Shown: piece by piece, positions 1 through 7,955 of the stretch
How the letters are laid out: each line of letters starts with the position of its first letter
Numbering within the stretch: the first letter of the stretch is position 1
Origin: Rhodospirillaceae bacterium
Lineage (GTDB): Bacteria; Pseudomonadota; Alphaproteobacteria; Rhodospirillales; Magnetovibrionaceae
DNA length: 8,112 nt
Reading direction: 5' to 3'
Assembly: GCA_002401565.1 (NCBI GenBank)
Contig: NVTL01000010.1
Span: 49,546-57,657 of the forward strand
The notes under the pieces: generated by a model
The model's input: the letters and a program-made list of their open reading frames with translations, nothing else
What the model was told of the DNA's origin: nothing
Database searches by the model: none
Translations under genes and position numbers: made by a program

Positions 1-835
1 AAATCTTTCAACACGTCCGCGCCCAAGGCTTCATCCACCAGCAACGTTTCCGTGGCCCCACAAATACCCGTGCGGCGCATTTTGGCGTTCAGCACAATGG
101 CGCGCGCTTTATTTAAATCGGCCGAACCATCCACATAAGTGTGGCAGATGCCTTCCAGATGTTTAAACAAGGGCACTTTGCTGTCGGCGGTGACGCGTTC
201 AATCAAAGACTTACCGCCACGGGGAACAATCACATCAATCACGCCAACCATGGTCAGCATTTCGCCAACCGCATCCCGGTCCGTTGTGGGCACGCGCGTA
301 ATGGACGCTGGGGGCAGATTAGCTTTCACCAAGCCTTCGACCAAACAGGCATGAATAGCGCTGGACGAATGAAAACTTTCTGATCCACCGCGCAAAATTG
401 ACGCGTTGCCCGCTTTCAAACACAAAGCCCCGGCATCTGCTGTAACGTTCGGGCGGCTTTCGTAAATCACGCCGATCACGCCCAAAGGCACGGCCACGCG
501 GCGAATGTTCAAACCATTGGGACGATCCCAATCGGCCAGCACACGGCCAACGGGGTCAGCCAAATCGGCGATGGCTTCTAAGCCCGCCGCCATGGATTCA
601 ATGCGTTCATCATTCAGCACCAAACGGTCAATGAGTGCCGGCGTCAGGCCCTTGATTTTGGCGGCCGCAACGTCTTTATCATTGGCAGCTTGAATGTCTT
701 TTTGGTTGGTGCGAATGGCCTTGGCGGCTTCGCGCAACGCCAAATTCTTGGCTGCGGTCGTTGCCGTGGCAAGTTCAAGCGACGCCGCTTTCGCAGCTTG
801 GCCGATGTCTTTCATCAGGCCGGGAATATCTTGTG

Positions 836-839
<4 letters not shown>
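1..839 (-). CDS. proA: Glutamate-5-semialdehyde dehydrogenase (gamma-glutamyl phosphate reductase), partial, 3' end outside window
   Basis: ProA reduces L-glutamyl-5-phosphate to glutamate-5-semialdehyde with NADPH, the second step of proline synthesis in the cytoplasm. The 279 N-terminal residues are present; the family is usually about 415-420 residues, so roughly the last third lies beyond the left edge. Visible motifs are [25 protein letters not shown] nucleotide-binding sequence at about residues 124-143, the [11 protein letters not shown] segment at about 203-213, and the catalytic-cysteine motif [16 protein letters not shown] with Cys260. The start is the ATG at 839-837, which overlaps the proB stop as ATGA, so the two genes are probably translationally coupled. 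No frame break is seen. The family call rests on motifs and on the neighbour proB, and is close to certain. Confidence 0.96.
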
Positions 840-3006
<2,167 letters not shown>

Positions 3007-3033
3007 TTAAATAAAACAGGGACCTTAAACAAC

Positions 3034-3068
3034 AAAAAGGGGAACGGCCCAACGCCATTCCCCTTTTT
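3034..3068 (-). terminator. Rho-independent terminator between rpmA and obgE
   Basis: AAAAAGGGGAA at 3034-3044 pairs perfectly over 11 bp with TTCCCCTTTTT at 3058-3068. A further three inner pairs (3046-3048 with 3054-3056) are possible around a five-base loop. Read on the minus strand the hairpin ends in a run of five T followed by GTTGTTT. It begins 29 bases after the rpmA stop and ends 39 bases before obgE, so it should end or attenuate rplU-rpmA transcripts. The A/T arms are symmetrical, so it could also work weakly in the other direction. Confidence 0.85.
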
Positions 3069-3096
3069 GAGAATTAGAGTGGGCTTGCGTAATGAC

Positions 3097-3351
3097 TTAC
3101 GCAGCCGGCTCCACACCTACGAAGGTACGACCCTTCTTTTCAGAGAAGGCAACGCGGCCTTCAACGAGTGCGAAAATTGTGTGGTCCTTGCCAATACCAA
3201 CATTTTGACCAACGTGATATTTTGTACCCCGTTGACGAATGATGATGTTGCCCGGAATGACAGCTTCGCCGCCAAATTTCTTAACGCCCAAACGACGACC
3301 CGCGGAATCGCGACCGTTGCGTGAACTACCACCAGCTTTTTTGTGTGCCAT
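3097..3351 (-). CDS. rpmA: 50S ribosomal protein L27
   Basis: L27 is a small basic protein of the large subunit whose N-terminus reaches the peptidyl-transferase centre. The 84-residue product has the usual length and begins [16 protein letters not shown], with the diagnostic [12 protein letters not shown] and the [18 protein letters not shown] segment (about residues 31-48). No extra cleaved N-terminal peptide of the Firmicutes type is present, so the mature start is the encoded Met. The gene starts six bases after the rplU stop. Its ribosome site AAGGAG (3361-3366) lies inside the last codons of rplU, with a nine-base spacer, which suggests coupled translation. A terminator follows at once. 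Confidence 0.98.
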   Translation of the reverse strand: MAHKKAGGSSRNGRDSAGRRLGVKKFGGEAVIPGNIIIRQRGTKYHVGQNVGIGKDHTIFALVEGRVAFSEKKGRTFVGVEPAA

Positions 3352-3357
3352 TCGTCG

Positions 3358-3846
3358 TTACTCCTTATCAGCTTTTTTAGCAGCCGCTTTTTTAGCAGGA
3401 GCCTTTTTAGCAGGAGCCTTTTGGGCTGGTGCTTTTTTGGCTGGTGCTTTTTCAGCAGCGGCTTTTGTATCGTCGCTAGCGTCTGCAGCTTTTTTAGCTG
3501 GAGCTTTTTTAGCGGCGGCCTTTTTTGTGCCAGAAGCACTAATGTCGGTGATCTTCACAAGTGTGAGATCTTGACGGTGACCATTTTTGCGGCGCGAGTT
3601 TTGACGACGACGTTTTTTGAAAATGATAATTTTCTCGCCACGTGTTTGTCGAACAACTTCAGCGCTGACAATTGCTTTGTCCAGCATAGGTGATCCAACA
3701 GTAGGAGCCTTGCCGTCTTCGCAAATCATCAAGACTTGGTCAAATTGGATGGTGTCGCCGGCTTCAGCAACCAGCTTTTCAACGACAAAAACGTCCTCTT
3801 TTTGAACGCGGTACTGTTTACCGCCGGTTTTAATCACTGCGAACAT
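3358..3846 (-). CDS. rplU: 50S ribosomal protein L21 with long Lys/Ala-rich C-terminal tail
   Basis: L21 binds 23S rRNA in the large subunit. Residues 1-103 are an ordinary L21 ([14 protein letters not shown] start, [21 protein letters not shown] near 73-93, LTLVKITDI at the end of the core). Residues about 104-162 form a tail built almost only from Ala, Lys and Pro, such as KKAPAKKA, like the tails of histone H1-type proteins. The family core is about 100 residues, so the tail adds over half again; such tails occur in alphaproteobacterial L21 proteins. The tail is encoded partly by 15-bp repeats. A promoter lies at 3968-3995 and leaves a leader of about 115 bases. The start site has only a weak purine-rich ribosome site (GAAGAGAG region). 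Confidence 0.97.
   Translation of the reverse strand: MFAVIKTGGKQYRVQKEDVFVVEKLVAEAGDTIQFDQVLMICEDGKAPTVGSPMLDKAIVSAEVVRQTRGEKIIIFKKRRRQNSRRKNGHRQDLTLVKITDISASGTKKAAAKKAPAKKAADASDDTKAAAEKAPAKKAPAQKAPAKKAPAKKAAAKKADKE
3371..3460. repeat. Six degenerate 15-bp tandem repeats in the rplU tail
   Basis: Six consecutive 15-bp units with the plus-strand pattern GCTTTTTTAGCAGGA run from 3371 to 3460. They differ mainly as AGCAGGA, AGCAGCC, GGCTGGT or AGCAGCG at the end. On the coding strand each unit gives a five-residue Ala/Lys/Pro block. The unit length is a multiple of three, so gain or loss of a unit would change tail length without breaking the frame. Confidence 0.85.
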
Positions 3847-3967
3847 GTGTTTCGCTCTCTTCTTATTCTTCGCGTCCTGTGGCGCTGGCTAAGCCAGACT
3901 TCATACAGAGCCTCGAACGGCGCATTAAAATAAACCCAAAAGTCATCAATTGGGTCGGAAAGGCGGC

Positions 3968-3995
3968 AATATAGACAAAAACCCGCCGAAGTCAA
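3968..3995 (-). promoter_or_regulatory. Sigma70-type promoter of rplU-rpmA
   Basis: On the minus strand TTGACT (3995-3990) is followed after a 16-base spacer by TATATT (3973-3968). That is one mismatch from the -35 consensus and one from the -10 consensus. Transcription would start near 3961, giving a leader of about 115 bases before the rplU ATG. The leader holds a small hairpin, CTGGC-TTA-GCCAG (3886-3898). A role of that hairpin in autoregulation is possible but not shown. Confidence 0.7.
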
Positions 3996-4058
3996 CGCCT
4001 TTTCCCACTTTAGAGCGTTTGCAAATGCGCTCTCTGCCCCAAATGCTTAACTTAGCTC

Positions 4059-5948
4059 TTATTCATACCCAAAATGCTTGGCCCACGGCAACAACGTTGG
4101 CAAAACAGGTTCCAAGTTATCGGTATAATTCACCCACCGCCCCCGTGCCCGGCTATACAGCGGTTGCGTGACCTGATTATAGCTTGGCGTATTGATTTTT
4201 TTTCGTTTTAAGGCGGTGGCGGCATAATCTTTCAATCGGTCTTCCCAGTTCAACCCAAGGAATTTTAAAATCGGCTCGATTGTGCCCTGAAGATCATCAA
4301 TTAAAGCCTCGTAATGGACCGTATGAACCTGCAACGGCAATGTGGCTTGATATTGCTCCCACACCTGCATCGACTTGTCATATAGAGTGGCCGCGTCTTG
4401 TAAATCCAAGAAATTGGCCATCGCATCGTTCAATTGAAATTCCTGCATAAAGCAGCTGAATACACAGTCACAGGGATGACGAAGAAGAAATACAAAGCGG
4501 GCCTTTGGGAAAAGACGATGAATTAAATCCGCATCAATCAAATGCAACGGCATTTTATCGATTACGACAGAGGTCTTCGCCGTTGCGTCAATATGCTTGT
4601 TCAATTGTTCAAAATAAAGGCTCCGCAACGCAGCAAGTCCAGCCGCATCAAGTCCAGCCACAGCTTCAGCGTAATTTCCGCCCTTATGGATCAAAGCCTC
4701 TTTTACGCACAAGATTGTGGGGGCTTCTTCGGCGATGCTGATTTCAGGGTGGCTCCGTAAAATCGTATCTAACAAGGTCGTGCCAGACCGCGGAAAGCCC
4801 ACCAAAAAAACCGGGGCGGCCTGGTCTTCATCAGGCGTGAGCTCTGTCCAGCTTTCAACCCATTCAGGCGTTGCATATTTCAAGGACTGTTCAATTTTTT
4901 TCCGATAACGGCGCGCATCAACGTGCTTTGCCTCTGGTGTTTGAAGGCTTAACCTATTGCTGTTTTCAAAATAAGCGAACGCAGCCTTTGCATCACCAAG
5001 ACGATCACATACTTTACCCAGAAGCTGGGCTTTTCCGGATAAATATTGTGCCTCGACCTGTTGCTCAGGAGCGTTTTCCAAAACGGACCGGGCCGTTGCA
5101 AAGTCACCATCGCGCATAAGAAGCTGCGCTTCGTGAAGGGCAAGCCGCAGATCATTTGAACAGTACCGCTTGGCGTCAGCAACCGCGGACCGCAAGTCAT
5201 CCGTTCGATTGGTTTTTTCAAAAACTTCCGCTAGATTACTATGCGCCAGAACAAAATCAGACTGCACCTTGATCGCGTATTCAAAGCTAAGTTGGGCAGC
5301 CTCAAATTTCTCAAGGCCCATAAATGCTGAACCAAGGTTGCAATGGGCTTCAGCAGAATCTGGCTTGAGTTCAATTGCCTTTTGATTGCAAGCGACGGCC
5401 TCATCAAACTGTCCGAGCTTGGTCAAGGCGGCCCCCAGATTGGTGTGGGCTGTGCTAAGGTCAGGGCTGAGCGCGATCATCTTTCTAAAATAATTTGCGG
5501 CGTCTTGATACAGCCCAAGTTTCTGATAAGTCGCGCCAAGATTACCCAAGGCATCAATATAGTCCGGCTGGATAACAAGGGATTTTTGATAGCCATTTAT
5601 GGCGTCTTGAAAACGACCAAGTTCTCTGAATACATTGCCCAAATTATAATGGGCCTCTGCATACTTAGGCCACACCGAAATAGCTTTGCTGATCAGCTCA
5701 ACGGCGGCTTTGCTGTGACCCGATTGAACCGCCAGAACACCCAAATAATGTAGGGCCACAGGATGGTTTGGGGTCCGTTGCAATATGTCCCGATACCCCG
5801 CCTCGGCCTGCGACAAACGCCCACCATTGTGATGTTGCATAGAGCGGTTTATCGCCTGATTATTGGCCGGACTTTCCCATTTCCTAGTTCTAGATTTTAC
5901 GGCCTTTTTATCCGTTTTTAGTCGACGGCGTTTTTCAGATCTGTTCAT
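4059..5948 (-). CDS. Tetratricopeptide-repeat protein fused to a sulfotransferase domain
   Basis: This is a 629-residue protein with two parts. Residues about 45-245 hold around six TPR units (for example AEAHYNLGNVFRELGRFQDA, then similar units about every 34 residues). A helical stretch follows to about 360. Residues about 378-615 are a sulfotransferase fold of the PAPS-dependent type: the 5'-phosphosulfate loop is FPRSGTTLLD at 385-394, the 3'-phosphate segment is RFVFLLRHP at 484-492, and YSRARGRWVNY near 598-608 lies close to the end. The acceptor substrate is unknown; the family sulfates peptides, sugars or lipids, and TPRs may present the partner. There is no signal peptide, and the N-terminus is very basic (MNRSEKRRRLKTDKK). 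The frame stays open upstream to 6245, but that part lacks family sequence and is antisense to another gene remnant. The ATG at 5948, with AAAGG 11 bases before it and a promoter at 6012-6020, is preferred. Confidence 0.88.
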   Translation of the reverse strand: MNRSEKRRRLKTDKKAVKSRTRKWESPANNQAINRSMQHHNGGRLSQAEAGYRDILQRTPNHPVALHYLGVLAVQSGHSKAAVELISKAISVWPKYAEAHYNLGNVFRELGRFQDAINGYQKSLVIQPDYIDALGNLGATYQKLGLYQDAANYFRKMIALSPDLSTAHTNLGAALTKLGQFDEAVACNQKAIELKPDSAEAHCNLGSAFMGLEKFEAAQLSFEYAIKVQSDFVLAHSNLAEVFEKTNRTDDLRSAVADAKRYCSNDLRLALHEAQLLMRDGDFATARSVLENAPEQQVEAQYLSGKAQLLGKVCDRLGDAKAAFAYFENSNRLSLQTPEAKHVDARRYRKKIEQSLKYATPEWVESWTELTPDEDQAAPVFLVGFPRSGTTLLDTILRSHPEISIAEEAPTILCVKEALIHKGGNYAEAVAGLDAAGLAALRSLYFEQLNKHIDATAKTSVVIDKMPLHLIDADLIHRLFPKARFVFLLRHPCDCVFSCFMQEFQLNDAMANFLDLQDAATLYDKSMQVWEQYQATLPLQVHTVHYEALIDDLQGTIEPILKFLGLNWEDRLKDYAATALKRKKINTPSYNQVTQPLYSRARGRWVNYTDNLEPVLPTLLPWAKHFGYE

Positions 5949-6011
5949 GTAAAAAGCAACCTTTGGCACCCAAAAAATATTAAAAAGTGAACCGTGTGAA
6001 TTATTTATACG

Positions 6012-6020
6012 ATTATACCA
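6012..6020 (-). promoter_or_regulatory. Probable extended -10 promoter of the TPR-sulfotransferase gene
   Basis: On the minus strand the sequence TGGTATAAT matches a perfect -10 hexamer (TATAAT, 6017-6012) with the upstream TG of an extended -10 element. No good -35 box is seen at 16-18 bases. Transcription would start near 6005, 57 bases before the ATG at 5948. This supports that start over the long upstream open frame. Confidence 0.5.
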
Positions 6021-6023
6021 ATA

Positions 6024-6267
6024 ATGGCTGTCGAAACTAGACTTTTCCAAATTGCTCAGCCGGACGGCCAGACAATGGCGGGCAAAATGCGTTACAAAAA
6101 TTGCCCTCAACCTTCCCTTTTCAGGCTGGGGTTTTGTTCTGTTCTTTGTGTCGTCGGTGTCATGGACTGTCGCAGGCGTAATGATGCGTGAACATAGCCT
6201 CATCCTGCTTAACGCCGTTTTCACTGTCATTAATGTTCTGGGCATATACCGCTGGCTTATCGCTTAG
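6024..6267 (+). pseudogene. Small integral membrane protein, frameshifted
   Basis: From the ATG at 6024 the frame reads MAVETRLFQIAQ and so on. It then must change frame near 6096-6100 to give KIALNLPFSGWGFVLFFVSS, then SWTVAGVMM and LLNAVFTVINVLGIYRWLIA before TAG. Taking one A out of the five-A run at 6096-6100 joins the two halves into one protein of 80 residues. The second half has two clear membrane segments and the end pattern VINxxGIYRW. I recall this from small alphaproteobacterial membrane proteins of unknown function, but cannot name a family. As written the gene is broken. A shorter product starting at TTG 6052 is possible but lacks a ribosome site. Its first bases lie just upstream of the minus-strand promoter at 6012-6020, so the two genes are divergent. 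Confidence 0.6.
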
Positions 6268-6314
6268 CGATGAGACTCTGACTAAAAGCACTGCGCAGCA
6301 GTAAAAAAACAAAG

Positions 6315-6519
6315 GTTGAGTTTCTGGGGGAGACTAATTGATGGTCCGTTTTGGCTGTCAGCGATGGCGCATTACTCGCCACCTATAACGACAGTTATAA
6401 CCTCGATGCTTATGGCGACAAAAACCTGTTGGCCGGAATTGGCTTTGCCTTTTTGGGCATGGCCTGTGCCTACCCGCTTGTTCGTCGCCGCAATAAAAAA
6501 ACAGGAGCCTCAATCATGA
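6315..6519 (+). pseudogene. Remnant of unknown protein with hydrophobic C-terminal segment
   Basis: The frame running from about 6342 reads SDGALLATYNDSYNLDAYGD, then a hydrophobic helix LLAGIGFAFLGMACAYPLV and the basic end RRRNKK. As written it runs on to a TAA at 6549. If one A is removed from the seven-A run at 6495-6501, the protein instead ends KKQEPQS with a TGA at 6517-6519. That TGA overlaps the ATG of the next gene as ATGA, which is the natural operon arrangement. The same frame is closed by a TGA at 6339-6341, and no clear start is seen; VEFLGETN just before that stop may be its upstream part. I do not recognise the family. A terminal helix followed by basic residues suggests a membrane anchor. 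Confidence 0.45.
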
Positions 6520-7073
6520 CAAATTTTTCACTCTTTCCAAGATTCGCATAACCGTTCAAGTCTGTATGTTATTTTTCACCGTGTATGGCGGTGCCATCAT
6601 GGGGCATTATTTGGCGGATAAAGTAACGGGAACATTTCCTTCTTTATCCTGTGCCTATGACCAAAAAAATGCAGGCTATTGCGTGTTGATTCCCATGCAA
6701 CATCAATTGCATCACCGGGTTGGCGAAAGCAATGTCCGTACCCAGCAGTTCAGTGTCGATTACATCATTCCCTTTGGCTTTATGATGTTGTCGTTTTTGG
6801 CCTTTTTTTTGTGGTCTTGAACAAAGCCTTTTGTGGCTGGGTTTGCCCGCTCGGCACGGTTCAGAAATTGATGTACAAGGTGGGGCGTCATCTGAAACTT
6901 TCCATTCGTCGGTTTACCCAAGACAATGTGGACGCGTTCGCCCCGTCGAATGGGCGGTCTTGATTTTATTGGTTCTGATTCTGCCGTTGATGGCGGGATT
7001 GGGATACACCAGTTACGTCACGGGTGATGCTAATTGCCAAGTTTGTCCGTCTCGTGTGGTGACCACATTGCGG
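6516..7073 (+). pseudogene. Membrane-bound 4Fe-4S protein (polyferredoxin type), multiple frameshifts
   Basis: A good ribosome site (AGGAG, eight bases before) precedes the ATG at 6516. The protein must be read through three frame breaks, each repaired by adding one base to a run: T5 at 6524-6528, T8 at 6803-6810 and C4 at 6941-6944. The repaired product starts MTNFFTLSKIRITVQVCMLF with membrane helices. It then has a soluble part rich in Cys/His (SCAYDQKN, QHQLHH), another helix, the iron-sulfur motif AFCGWVCPLGTVQKL, and a further helix ending GLGYTSYVTG. Last comes a second Cys motif, DANCQVCPSRVVTTL. CGWVCPLG is the hallmark of NapH/NosR/CcoG-like electron-transfer membrane proteins; which of these cannot be said. 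The normal C-terminus, with another CxxCP pair, is missing. Either a frameshift or a deletion near 7070 joins it to the next segment. Confidence 0.6.
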
Positions 7074-7442
7074 TCAATACGGCCGATACTACGGCCTTTC
7101 GTCAGACTGCGGCTTTTGCAGCGGGCAAAGTTTTGGCCTATGCCGTGTTAGGCGCCGCTGCGGGTTTGATGGGCGAAATCCTCTTGGACGTCATTGAAGG
7201 CAATTTAGGTCATTGCCTGATCGGTGGGGATGCGGTGGCTGGGGGCTTTGGTTTTGATCGCGTTTGGTGTTGCGACACGTCCTGAACCCGAGCCGGAACA
7301 GGAAATCATTGAAAAGGTGGTTGAGCCCATCGCCATGCCAATCCCCAAACCCATCCCTAAGCCTAAGCCTAAGCCTAAGCCTAAGCCTAAGCCTAAGCCA
7401 AAAGTGGTGGAAAAACCCAAACCCGTTGAACAGGTGCAAAAA
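7074..7442 (+). pseudogene. Membrane segment with Pro/Lys-rich periplasmic-type tail, broken at both ends
   Basis: After about 7070 the readable frame gives NTADTTAFRQ, then the helix AAGKVLAYAVLGAAAGLMG. Removing one G from the run at 7226-7229 joins it to GGMRWLGALVLIAFGVATRP and a tail of Glu-Pro and Lys-Pro repeats: PEPEPE, then IPKPIP and seven PK units, ending VEQVQKR. The GKxLxYxxLGAxAGxxG pattern resembles SafE/UreH-type membrane proteins. The helix plus EP/KP tail resembles the N-terminus of TonB, which could start independently at GTG 7224 or ATG 7230. It may also be the last part of the 4Fe-4S protein. I cannot decide between these. The coding sequence stops being sensible at about 7442, where an IS30-family fragment in the other orientation begins. 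Confidence 0.4.
7356..7397 (+). repeat. (CCTAAG)7 hexanucleotide tandem repeat coding for Pro-Lys
   Basis: Seven perfect CCTAAG units run from 7356 to 7397. They are flanked by diverged copies (CCCAAACCCATC before, CCAAAAGTG after). In the plus-strand frame each unit is Pro-Lys. Perfect identity of the units, rather than mixed Pro and Lys codons, points to recent slippage expansion. Confidence 0.95.
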
Positions 7443-7559
7443 AGGCTCCCGGTCAAACCCGCGACCAATAGAACTCATGGACTCGCCACGTTGCCAGCGA
7501 TCCCATATATTGGCCTTCTGCTCATTCGTAAAATAAATCCGATGTCTTCTGTATCTCAT
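7443..7559 (-). pseudogene. IS30-family transposase, N-terminal fragment
   Basis: From the ATG at 7559 the minus strand codes for MRYRRHRIYFTNEQKANIWD, then RWQRGESMSSIGRGFDRE: 39 residues matching the helix-turn-helix N-terminus of IS30-family transposases (the EIWDRWQRGES...IGR-F-R pattern). After Glu39 (about 7443) the family sequence ends and the frame runs into the antisense of the Lys/Pro-rich gene. About 90% of the transposase, including the DDE catalytic core, is absent, so it cannot be active. Confidence 0.8.
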
Positions 7560-7612
7560 AGCAACACTCCATCTCTTTCTTAAAGATTATAGTGTTGCGT
7601 TGACCGGTTGAA
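7443..7612 (-). mobile_element. Truncated IS30-family insertion sequence with one terminal end
   Basis: The fragment spans the transposase N-terminus plus its short upstream region. The outer end is probably the AT-rich and inverted-repeat-like stretch at 7586-7612, which includes AGTGTTGCGTTGACCGG (7591-7607) and ends GGTTGAA. Within it GCAACACT (7561-7568) and AGTGTTGC (7591-7598) are an 8-bp inverted pair. The other end of the element is missing; its inner boundary at about 7442 lies in the Pro/Lys-rich gene. The exact outer base is inferred, not proven, because the partner repeat is gone. Confidence 0.6.
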
Positions 7613-7666
7613 GTCACCCGCAAGCATGGACTTTTTTTTAGCAGAACGGCGTCGATGCAATAATAA

Positions 7667-7786
7667 AATAATTTCTGCTTTTGTACGGTAAGCCGCCAAT
7701 TCCCTAGCGCTGTCGTAAAGGCAGCGGAACGTGTGGACAATGCCTTACGAAATGCGTTACAAAACGGTTCCAAGATCACATCATAG
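7667..7786 (+). pseudogene. Possible C-terminal coding remnant of an unrecognised gene
   Basis: A frame open from 7667 to a TAG at 7784-7786 ends with PSAVVKAAERVDNALRNALQ and then NGSKITS. The last 25 or so residues look like a real amphipathic helix with normal codon choice, while the first part (NNFCFC) does not. There is no start codon with a ribosome site. It sits between the insertion-sequence end and a cluster of hairpins, so it could be the tail of a gene whose front was lost when the IS arrived. It may also be chance. Confidence 0.2.
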
Positions 7787-7859
7787 CCACTTAGGTGGCT
7801 GGCTAGGTGGTCATCGTGAAAATGATGACCACTAAAACCTGAAAAGTCCTGACTTTTCA
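7785..7859. other. Three consecutive hairpins just upstream of tRNA-Ser
   Basis: Three perfect stems follow one another. AGCCAC/GTGGCT lies at 7785-7800 with a four-base loop. GTGGTCATC/GATGACCAC lies at 7807-7832; it can extend by G-U and U-A pairs to a GAAA tetraloop. TGAAAAGTC/GACTTTTCA lies at 7840-7859 with a short loop. None is followed by a T run on either strand, so these are not standard terminators. A structured leader, a recombination site or a decayed terminator cluster are all possible. Confidence 0.6.
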
Positions 7860-7865
7860 ACCTGC

Positions 7866-7955
7866 GGAGAGATGCCGGAGTGGTCGAACGGGGCGGTCTC
7901 GAAAACCGTTGAGCTCTCACGAGTTCCCAGGGTTCGAATCCCTGTCTCTCCGCCA
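7866..7955 (+). tRNA. serU-type tRNA-Ser: tRNA-Ser(CGA)
   Basis: The acceptor stem GGAGAGA (7866-7872) pairs with TCTCTCC (7945-7951), followed by the discriminator G and an encoded CCA (7953-7955). The anticodon loop CTCGAAA (7898-7904) places anticodon CGA at 7900-7902, which reads serine codon UCG. A long variable arm with six pairs (GAGCTC/GAGTTC around TCAC) marks a class II tRNA, as expected for serine. The T arm has the standard GGTTCGAATCC. At 90 bases it is a normal length. An integrase-like gene begins 126 bases downstream, so the 3' end is a likely attachment site. Confidence 0.97.
7930..7955 (+). other. Candidate integration (att) site at the tRNA-Ser 3' end
   Basis: Tyrosine integrases commonly recombine within the T arm and acceptor end of tRNA genes and restore an intact tRNA. 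The tRNA here is intact, and what looks like an integrase gene starts 126 bases downstream. The shared core cannot be measured without the other end of the element, so the limits given are those of the T-arm-to-CCA segment. Confidence 0.45.

Noticed and set aside
3371..3460. Regular 15-bp repeats considered as a CRISPR-like array
   Set aside because: There are no spacers, the units are directly adjacent and degenerate, and they code for the Ala/Lys tail of L21.
4008..4035. AGAGCG...CGCTCT inverted repeat after the sulfotransferase stop, considered as a terminator
   Set aside because: The stem is six pairs with a ten-base loop, and no T run follows it on the minus strand.
5949..6245. In-frame N-terminal extension of the TPR-sulfotransferase up to 6245
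   Set aside because: The extra 99 residues show no family pattern, lie antisense to a recognisable membrane-protein remnant, and cross a promoter-like TGGTATAAT at 6012-6020.
6288..6307. Small hairpin ACTGC-GCA-GCAGT followed by seven A, considered as a terminator
   Set aside because: The stem is only five pairs, and a T run would be needed after it on the plus strand. On the minus strand the T run comes before the stem.
7356..7397. CCTAAG repeats resemble, on the other strand, the TTAGGC telomere repeat of nematodes
   Set aside because: There are only seven units, inside a Pro/Lys-coding frame with diverged PK codons on both sides, in bacterial sequence. A coding microsatellite explains it.
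7191..7442. Minus-strand frame with long Gly-Leu runs opposite the Pro/Lys repeat
   Set aside because: It is the antisense shadow of the CCTAAG repeat and adjoining Pro codons. Only the portion from 7443 to 7559 is real (IS30 transposase).
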